Assembly: GCA_002791255.1 (NCBI GenBank)
Contig: PFWS01000029.1
Coordinates: forward strand, 1-11,418
Reading direction: 5' to 3'
Length of the DNA: 11,418 nucleotides
Source of the DNA: Candidatus Uhrbacteria bacterium CG_4_9_14_3_um_filter_36_7
GTDB taxonomy: Bacteria > Patescibacteriota > Patescibacteriia > UBA9934 > GWF2-40-263
The notes under the pieces are model-generated. The model made no database searches and was not told the DNA's origin. It saw only the letters and a list, made by a program, of their open reading frames with translations. This document shows, piece after piece, positions 6,830 through 11,418 of the stretch. Every line of letters begins with the position of its first letter. The first letter of the stretch is position 1. A program made the translations under genes and the position numbers.

Positions 6830-8158
6830 TTATAGCGGGGATATAATTGATGATTTCTCCTTCCAAAAGCTTGGTAAACCAGAAGTCCCCTCTCCTGTTG
6901 AAGTAATATAATAATAAATATCATTTGACCACCCCCAATACTCAACCACTGGATAATTTACATAACGAAAATAATCCCAATTAATTAACTGATTTTCGTT
7001 TAAGATAGTACACTTTCCATTTTCATCACAATAACTTCCCATTGTTGGATCCATTGCAAACCAATGTCCATCCATATAAATTTCCGGCCAAGCATGGCCT
7101 CCAATTTCCCACGGACGGCTTCCAGATTGAACCATTCCCATAGCTACACGCACATTTTGTTCTGGAACAAGACCAGAAGCAATTAAAAGAGAAACAGTAG
7201 TAAGTGCCTGATCTTCACAATCTCCAACTCTATATCCACACATAGCACTACTTTGTAATGTTGGTGATGTATTTAAGTAATAATTTGGCTTCTGAAATTT
7301 ATCTGCACAACCAAAAAGAGCAGTATCTGATTGCCAAGGTTGAATTTGCATGAAGGTGTAAAGTTCATCAATTGATTTATACGTCTTTGACTCACTAATA
7401 ACACTTTGATCATCTGGGATAATAAAATCCATTGCATAACGAATATATGTAGATGAATCCATGCCAGAGGAACAAATAGGATCTGGTGCTATTGTACAAG
7501 CTGCATTTGTGTTTTGATATTGATCTTCTTTATTACCTTCTTCTTGTCCTTGCTGCTGTTGTTTAAGTGCTTCACAACGAGTAGCTATCCTATCAGCAAA
7601 TCTTGGATATTTATTTTTTACATATACAACTACCTCCTCACATGATCCTGGTAAATCTTCCCCAACCATGGAGCGCCAATTTGTTTTTTCAAGCTGTGTT
7701 TGTAAATCGGCTTGAAGAAATCTGATCATTTCTCGAAGTGACGCAAGATCACTAGCTGCGAATGACATTTTTATACAAGCATCAGTTTGAAGCTTTGAAG
7801 AAGCATCTACCACAAGAATTGTATATGAGCCAATTGTACGTTCGCGGTAGATTTCTTTAACTTGTTTTTTATAAGAATCAGAATCGCACGATGAATTTAT
7901 CAAAAGCACCCAATGATTTGGATCAATATTATTATCTTCAATATTAGATATATCTAATGTCTCTTCGTCTAAAAAATTTTCGTTTGTCTGTGTTAAAGAT
8001 AATTCATCTGTACCATCTGTTGTATTTGTCTGACTTGATGGGGTTATTTTTGACTCAGATGAAAAATCACTTGGTATACAACCTGCACCTGTTATAAGGA
8101 TAAATCCAATAAACAACAAGCTTAATGATAAAAATCGTTTCCAAGTAAACCACTGCAT
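6830..8158 (-). CDS. Putative lipoprotein with transglutaminase-like (papain-fold) domain
   Basis: With the start at ATG 8158 the protein has 442 residues. It has basic residues near the N-terminus (KR at 7-8), a hydrophobic helix (about 9-26) and a Cys at 27 in ITGAGC. This is a lipobox-like site, though -3 is Gly rather than Leu, so anchoring could instead be by the helix. A Ser/Thr/Asp/Asn-rich linker follows. A Gln-rich stretch lies near 199-218. The C-terminal third carries the transglutaminase-core pattern: C314 in GDCED, H355 in GGHAWPE and D370 in MDPT, the expected Cys-His-Asp triad. Such domains outside the cell are usually peptidases or amide-bond enzymes; the substrate is unknown. 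I rejected the longer start at 8221 because it overlaps the upstream gene by 59 bp and puts 21 polar or mixed residues before the signal sequence. The upstream gene ends 4 bp before the chosen start. Confidence 0.82.
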   Translation of the reverse strand: MQWFTWKRFLSLSLLFIGFILITGAGCIPSDFSSESKITPSSQTNTTDGTDELSLTQTNENFLDEETLDISNIEDNNIDPNHWVLLINSSCDSDSYKKQVKEIYRERTIGSYTILVVDASSKLQTDACIKMSFAASDLASLREMIRFLQADLQTQLEKTNWRSMVGEDLPGSCEEVVVYVKNKYPRFADRIATRCEALKQQQQGQEEGNKEDQYQNTNAACTIAPDPICSSGMDSSTYIRYAMDFIIPDDQSVISESKTYKSIDELYTFMQIQPWQSDTALFGCADKFQKPNYYLNTSPTLQSSAMCGYRVGDCEDQALTTVSLLIASGLVPEQNVRVAMGMVQSGSRPWEIGGHAWPEIYMDGHWFAMDPTMGSYCDENGKCTILNENQLINWDYFRYVNYPVVEYWGWSNDIYYYITSTGEGTSGLPSFWKEKSSIISPL

Positions 8159-8162
8159 ATAC

Positions 8163-8513
8163 TTATAATTTAAGTCGTTTTGCATAAATACCCAAAATAG
8201 GCAATTCCCATTCTTCACCACGCAAACTATAGATAATTCCTAAGATGCTTATAATAAGTAATACGATTGATCCAAAGAACCAAATAATTTGTCCAAGTAG
8301 TGGCACAACATTTACCGTCCACAAAACTATCCAAGCAACAAAAACCAATGCTCCTTGTCTTGCATGAAATAGAGCAAATTGACTTTGTCGTCTAAAGAAA
8401 AGAGGAATAAGAAATAGTACGCCAAGATAGCTTAGAGCAGCAAAAATTTTTTCTTCCCAAGAAAGATTTGGCTTAGATGATGAAAACGACTCGTTGATTG
8501 ATGATGAATCCAT
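8163..8513 (-). CDS. Small three-helix membrane protein, DUF4870/Tic20-like
   Basis: A 116-residue protein with a Ser-rich polar N-terminus (1-18) and three hydrophobic segments at about 23-40, 54-70 and 74-96. A short basic tail (AKRLK, 111-115) ends it. The central FALFHARQGALVF (46-58) matches the 'HaRQ' signature between helices 1 and 2 of DUF4870/Tic20-like proteins. That family has no settled bacterial function. The next gene, the transglutaminase-like lipoprotein, starts 4 bp beyond its stop, so the two are probably co-expressed. It is the first gene after the groEL terminator and needs its own promoter; a candidate lies at 8578-8586. Confidence 0.8.
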   Translation of the reverse strand: MDSSSINESFSSSKPNLSWEEKIFAALSYLGVLFLIPLFFRRQSQFALFHARQGALVFVAWIVLWTVNVVPLLGQIIWFFGSIVLLIISILGIIYSLRGEEWELPILGIYAKRLKL

Positions 8514-8577
8514 AAAGTAGAGTTTTTTTAATTATTAGCTAGCTATTGCAAGGTAGAAGATAAAGCCTTCTTCCCCT

Positions 8578-8586
8578 ACTATACCA
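8578..8586 (-). promoter_or_regulatory. Candidate extended -10 promoter for the DUF4870-like gene
   Basis: On the minus strand the sequence reads TGGTATAGT: a TGn element directly before TATAGT, five of six matches to TATAAT. No -35 box is recognisable 17 bp upstream, as is usual for extended -10 promoters. It lies at the distal end of the terminator, and transcription would start near 8571, giving a leader of about 57 nt. It is a guess based on motif and position. Confidence 0.35.
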
Positions 8587-8618
8587 AAACCCGGTTCTCT
8601 GTTCGAGCACCGGGTTTT
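8586..8618. terminator. Bidirectional Rho-independent terminator after groEL
   Basis: A perfect inverted repeat: AAAACCCGGT (8586-8595) and ACCGGGTTTT (8609-8618) around a 13-nt loop that can pair further (CTC with GAG). The A-tract on one side and the T-tract on the other let it work in both directions. On the minus strand it ends the groES-groEL transcript about 68 bp after the groEL stop. Confidence 0.88.
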
Positions 8619-8686
8619 ATTATTACCAATTCTTAATTACAACTTCTTAATTCTTTGCCCCTATATCTTTTCTATTCTTCCTTTTC

Positions 8687-10330
8687 TTAATACATCCCCA
8701 TACCGCCCATTCCACCCATTCCTGGATGACCACCTGGCATTGGAGGCTCTTCTTTTTTTGGAATCTCGGTAATAGCAGCTTCTGTTGTAAGAATCATGGC
8801 CGCAATTGATGCTGCATTTTGTAAAGCAGATCTGGTAACTTTTGCTGGGTCAACAATACCTGCTGCAATCATATCTTCAAATTGATCTTTTTCTGCATTA
8901 TATCCAAAATTCATTTCTGTTGATTTTTTCACTTCTTCCAAAATAACAGAACTATCTTTACCAGCATTAATCACAATTTGACGAAATGGCGCTTCAATTG
9001 CCCGACGCAAAATATCAAGTCCAACACGTTCGTCTCCTTCAAGCTTTACTTCATCAAGTGCTTTCATAGCTCGCACAAGAGCAACTCCACCACCTGGAAC
9101 AATTCCTTCTTCACGAGCGGCTTTGGTAGCAGAAACTGCATCTTCAATACGATGTTTCTTTTCTTTCATTTCGGTTTCAGTTGCTGCGCCAACTTTAATT
9201 ACTCCCACTCCGCCAGCGAGTTTAGCAATGCGTTCTTCAATTTTTTCACGATCAAATTCTGAATCTGTTTGCTCAACTTGTTTTTTAAGAGCAGCAACAC
9301 GCCCGCTGATTTCTTCTTTTGTTCCATGACCCTCAACAATAGTTGTGTGATCTTTATCAGAAACAATTTTACGTGCACGACCAAGATCGGTTATTTCTGT
9401 ATTTTCAAGTTTAAGCCCTAAATCTTCGGTAATCACTTTTCCACCAGTTAAAACCGCAATGTCTTCGAGCATGGCTTTACGTCGATCACCAAAACCAGGA
9501 GCTTTAATTGCAAGAGCATTAAATGTACCGCGAAGTTTATTAACAACAAGTGTTGCCAAAGCTTCTCCATCTACATCCTCAGCAATAATAACAATTTCTT
9601 TTCGTCCAGATTGAGCTACTTTCTCAAGAACTGGAAGCAAATCTTGAACCGAACTAATCTTTTTATCCGTTAAAAGCAAATAAACATCTTCATACTCAGC
9701 CACCATCCGCTCAGGATTGGTAATCATATAAGGAGAGGCATACCCTTTATCAAATTGCATTCCCTCAACAACATCCACTGTAACTCCAAAGGTTTGCGAT
9801 TCTTCTACAGTAATAACTCCATTTTCTCCAACTTTTTGCATTGCCTCAGCAATCTTTTTTCCAATCTCACGATCATTAGCAGAAATAGATGCCACATTTT
9901 CAATTTCATCACCTTTTACTGGTTTAGCAATATTATCTTTAATCTCTGCTAAAAGTGCTTCTACTCCTTTTTCAATACCGCGTCTAATAGCTTGAGGGCT
10001 TGTTCCAGCTGTAACATTTCGAAGCCCTTCCAAAACCATTGATTGAGCCAAAACTGTTGCTGTAGTTGTTCCATCTCCAGCTACATCATTTGTTTTTGAA
10101 GCCACTTCTTTTATAAGTTCAGCTCCAAGGTTTTCAAATTTATCTTCAAGATCAACCTCTTTGGCAACCGTCACTCCATCTTTAGTAACCACTGGAGAAC
10201 CAAAACCACGATCTAAAATCACATTGCGACCCTTTGGACCAAGGGTAACTTTTACAGCATTCGCTAAAATATTCACTCCTCTTTGAAGCGCTTGGCGCGC
10301 TTGCTCATCAAAAATAATTTGTTTTGCCAT
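8687..10330 (-). CDS. groEL: Chaperonin GroEL (Hsp60)
   Basis: The cytoplasmic 60-kDa chaperonin forms a double seven-membered ring that folds proteins in an ATP-driven cycle with GroES. The 547-residue length is the family norm (E. coli 548). Visible marks are VTLGPKGRNV (28-37), the nucleotide-binding AGDGTTTATV (84-93) and the apical-domain segment around 180-380. Next are a late PGGGVAL nucleotide-contacting segment and the Gly/Met-rich tail GGHPGMGGMGGMGMY (533-547), which projects into the ring cavity. The start ATG at 10330 gives the standard MAKQIIFDE N-terminus, with no Shine-Dalgarno match before it. It follows groES by 41 bp, has no promoter of its own that I can see, and so depends on the CIRCE-controlled promoter upstream of groES. 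Confidence 0.98.
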   Translation of the reverse strand: MAKQIIFDEQARQALQRGVNILANAVKVTLGPKGRNVILDRGFGSPVVTKDGVTVAKEVDLEDKFENLGAELIKEVASKTNDVAGDGTTTATVLAQSMVLEGLRNVTAGTSPQAIRRGIEKGVEALLAEIKDNIAKPVKGDEIENVASISANDREIGKKIAEAMQKVGENGVITVEESQTFGVTVDVVEGMQFDKGYASPYMITNPERMVAEYEDVYLLLTDKKISSVQDLLPVLEKVAQSGRKEIVIIAEDVDGEALATLVVNKLRGTFNALAIKAPGFGDRRKAMLEDIAVLTGGKVITEDLGLKLENTEITDLGRARKIVSDKDHTTIVEGHGTKEEISGRVAALKKQVEQTDSEFDREKIEERIAKLAGGVGVIKVGAATETEMKEKKHRIEDAVSATKAAREEGIVPGGGVALVRAMKALDEVKLEGDERVGLDILRRAIEAPFRQIVINAGKDSSVILEEVKKSTEMNFGYNAEKDQFEDMIAAGIVDPAKVTRSALQNAASIAAMILTTEAAITEIPKKEEPPMPGGHPGMGGMGGMGMY

Positions 10331-10371
10331 AGTTTCATTGAGTAAAAATTTGTTATCAAAAAAAATAAAAG

Positions 10372-10665
10372 TTATTCATCAAGCACAGCAACAATATCAT
10401 CCATGCGGATGACCAAATACTCTTCCCCATCTACCTTAATTTCATCAGGAGAATATTTTTTAAAAACTACAATATTTCCAATTTGCACATCTACCTGAGA
10501 GCGTTGTCCATTTTCTAATAATTTTCCAGGGCCAATAGCCACTACCTTTCCGCGCTCTGGACGTTCTTTATTAACTGTATCAGGAAGAATGATTCCTGAA
10601 GCGGAAACCTGCTCTTGTGAAAGAGCTTGCACAAGCACATGATCGGCAAGAGGACGAAGTTTCAT
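10372..10665 (-). CDS. groES: Co-chaperonin GroES (Hsp10)
   Basis: Forms the seven-membered lid that closes the GroEL cage. The 97 residues match the family length exactly. The N-terminal KLRPLADHVLV (2-12) is followed by the mobile loop SGIILPDT (23-30), whose IIL tripeptide (25-27) docks on the GroEL apical domains. RPERGKVVAIGPG (35-47), the roof-loop region near 50-57 and KKYSPDEIKVDGEEYLVIRMDDI (69-91) complete the fold. It is the first gene of the groES-groEL operon. Transcription should start near 10727, so the leader is about 60 nt, and the HrcA operator covers its first bases. No Shine-Dalgarno sequence is visible before the ATG at 10665. Confidence 0.98.
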   Translation of the reverse strand: MKLRPLADHVLVQALSQEQVSASGIILPDTVNKERPERGKVVAIGPGKLLENGQRSQVDVQIGNIVVFKKYSPDEIKVDGEEYLVIRMDDIVAVLDE

Positions 10666-10698
10666 AAATGCTTTATAAAAATAATGAATTAAATTAAA

Positions 10699-10725
10699 TT
10701 AGCAGTCATTCACTTTGAGTGCTAA
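10699..10725. promoter_or_regulatory. CIRCE operator (HrcA binding site) of groES-groEL
   Basis: The arms TTAGCAGTC (10699-10707) and GAGTGCTAA (10717-10725) surround a 9-bp spacer. The consensus is TTAGCACTC-N9-GAGTGCTAA, so only position 10705 (G for C) differs. It begins just downstream of the predicted transcription start, the usual place for HrcA repression, which is relieved on heat shock. hrcA itself is not in the window. Confidence 0.95.
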
Positions 10726-10733
10726 GCGGCTTT

Positions 10734-10762
10734 ATCGTAAGAAAAAAGTGAACAAGTGTCAA
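10734..10762 (-). promoter_or_regulatory. sigma70-type promoter of groES-groEL
   Basis: On the minus strand a perfect -35 box TTGACA (10762-10757) is followed after exactly 17 bp by TACGAT (10739-10734), four of six matches to the -10 consensus. The predicted start near 10727 abuts the CIRCE operator. The promoter, operator and gene order are those of housekeeping-sigma, HrcA-repressed chaperonin operons. Confidence 0.85.
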
Positions 10763-10800
10763 GGGCTATTCTTTTTAAGAACCTTTTTTAAAAGCAACAA

Positions 10801-10847
10801 CCCCGCATCTGACGAAGCGAGATTGTGTGCTTTCGTCTGATACGGGG
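10801..10847 (-). terminator. Long hairpin terminator after the coiled-coil gene
   Basis: The arms CCCCGCATCTGACGAAGC (10801-10818) and GCTTTCGTCTGATACGGGG (10829-10847) pair over about 18 positions, with two mismatches and one bulged base, closing a 10-nt loop. On the minus strand the hairpin begins 4 bp after the stop of the gene ending at 10852 and is followed by TTGTTGCTTTT, an imperfect U-tract. It separates that gene from the chaperonin promoter, about 38 bp further on. Confidence 0.8.
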
Positions 10848-10851
10848 ACGA

Positions 10852-11418
10852 TTACTGAACAGCGGACCTCTCGATTGCCCTCGTAAAGGATCCCAGAATC
10901 CGGTGAGGATCATCGTTCTTATCGAACATTGCCTTCAGAAGGGACCGACATATCTCCGGCCTTCTCAGTGCTGGTGGTATTGCATCAAAAGCTCCACCCA
11001 CCAAACGTACAACGGCCACAGCCTGGCGAAGCATAGAAGCCTTTTCGATCTCCTTCTCCACTCCCCCAACTGCACTGCCGAGTACGTACTGGATGCCCTT
11101 GAGTTCTTCGACCAGAACCCTTAGCTCTTCCCTCTCAGCCTTGGCCTTCTCGAGCTCGTCCCGCAGAGCATCGTTAACCCGCTCGAGATCCCGAGAAATG
11201 GTCCCCAAGGTACAGAGTCTCTGCTGGATTTGGGCTTTCTCTATCTCCATCTCCTTGATCCTGACCTTAAGGCCTGAGTTGGATGTCTCGAGCTCAATCT
11301 TCTCGAACGAATGTTTCTGACAAGCCTCCCCGAGAACCACCTTCTCACGGTCAAGATCGTAACCGTTCACTTTTGGGGGCCTGGATTCCAAGTTTTGGGA
11401 GGTGAAAGATCGAGAATT
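10852..11418 (-). CDS. Hypothetical coiled-coil protein of foreign-looking composition, partial (N-terminus beyond window)
   Basis: At least 188 residues. The frame stays open to the right edge, and the first available start (TTG at 11391) is weak, so the true start probably lies outside. Roughly the middle 100 residues are a charged helix rich in Glu, Lys, Arg and Leu with heptad-like spacing (for example ELEKAKAEREELRVLVEEL), a likely coiled coil. The C-terminal ~70 residues are more globular, with hydrophobic AVAVVRLVGGAFDAIPPAL then RRPEICRSLLKAMFD. I recognise no family. GC is 54% over 10861-11160 (163 of 300 bases), and codons favour G/C endings (GAG, AAG, CTC, ATC), unlike every other gene here. 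A hairpin terminator follows its TAA. Recent transfer and an assembly join are both possible. The plus-strand frame opposite it is not supported. Confidence 0.6.
   Translation of the reverse strand, partial: NSRSFTSQNLESRPPKVNGYDLDREKVVLGEACQKHSFEKIELETSNSGLKVRIKEMEIEKAQIQQRLCTLGTISRDLERVNDALRDELEKAKAEREELRVLVEELKGIQYVLGSAVGGVEKEIEKASMLRQAVAVVRLVGGAFDAIPPALRRPEICRSLLKAMFDKNDDPHRILGSFTRAIERSAVQ

Noticed and set aside
6721..6945. Separate 74-residue reading frame before prfB
   Set aside because: Only its last 22 codons are real: they are the zero-frame start of prfB before the frameshift. The part upstream lies out of frame inside the lipoprotein gene.
8159..8221. Longer lipoprotein start at 8221
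   Set aside because: It would overlap the DUF4870-like gene by 59 bp and place a polar stretch before the signal sequence. The ATG at 8158 gives a normal signal sequence and 4 bp spacing.
8630..8692. Direct repeats TTCTTAATT (8630-8638, 8644-8652, partial at 8684)
   Set aside because: Nine-base AT-rich copies in a short intergenic spacer are expected by chance, and there is no mobile element or regulatory pattern around them.
10825..11124. Plus-strand 99-residue frame opposite the coiled-coil gene
   Set aside because: It overlaps the terminator hairpin and has low-complexity, Cys/Ser/Leu-rich content typical of an antisense shadow. The minus-strand frame is longer and runs to the edge.
1..11418. 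CRISPR arrays, tRNA or rRNA genes, insertion sequences
   Set aside because: No regularly spaced repeats, no tRNA-like cloverleaf, no transposase motif or terminal inverted repeat could be seen on either strand.

Overview
The window is an AT-rich bacterial segment in which every supported gene lies on the minus strand. The gene set suggests a Candidate Phyla Radiation (Patescibacteria) bacterium. It pairs large cysteine-rich secreted proteins, a thrombospondin-type-3 Ca-loop membrane protein and a transglutaminase-like lipoprotein with compact translation genes, and most starts lack a Shine-Dalgarno sequence. This placement is inference; no rRNA or other decisive marker is present. The genetic code looks standard: prfB is present and uses a UGA stop as its regulatory site, the epimerase ends in TGA and tsaC ends in TAG.

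Layout in coordinate order. 1-2549: one uninterrupted reading frame for a secreted protein of at least 849 residues, with its C-terminus beyond the left edge. It has a signal peptide, an Ala run, a Cys-rich middle and a CBM4/9-like module. 2560-3297: a membrane-anchored protein with two Ca-binding loops, 10 bp upstream of the large gene. 3313-6789: a tight cluster of rsmA (rRNA dimethylation), tsaC (tRNA t6A synthesis), a GalE-like epimerase, and prfB. prfB is split by a classic programmed +1 frameshift. 6830-8158: a transglutaminase-like lipoprotein. 8163-8513: a small three-helix membrane protein with DUF4870/Tic20-like features. 8586-8618: a strong bidirectional hairpin terminator. 8687-10665: groES-groEL, preceded by a sigma70-type promoter (TTGACA-17-TACGAT) and a one-mismatch CIRCE operator, so HrcA heat-shock control is predicted. 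10801-10847: a long hairpin terminator. 10852-11418: the 3' part of a coiled-coil gene of clearly higher GC (163 of 300 bases, 54%, over 10861-11160), which looks foreign or marks an assembly junction.

Functionally there are three blocks. One is a pair of cell-surface genes that probably act together. The second is a translation-fidelity cluster with an envelope-sugar gene inserted in it. The third is a chaperonin operon insulated by terminators on both sides. The secreted gene at the left edge and the GC-shifted gene at the right edge are the least understood parts.
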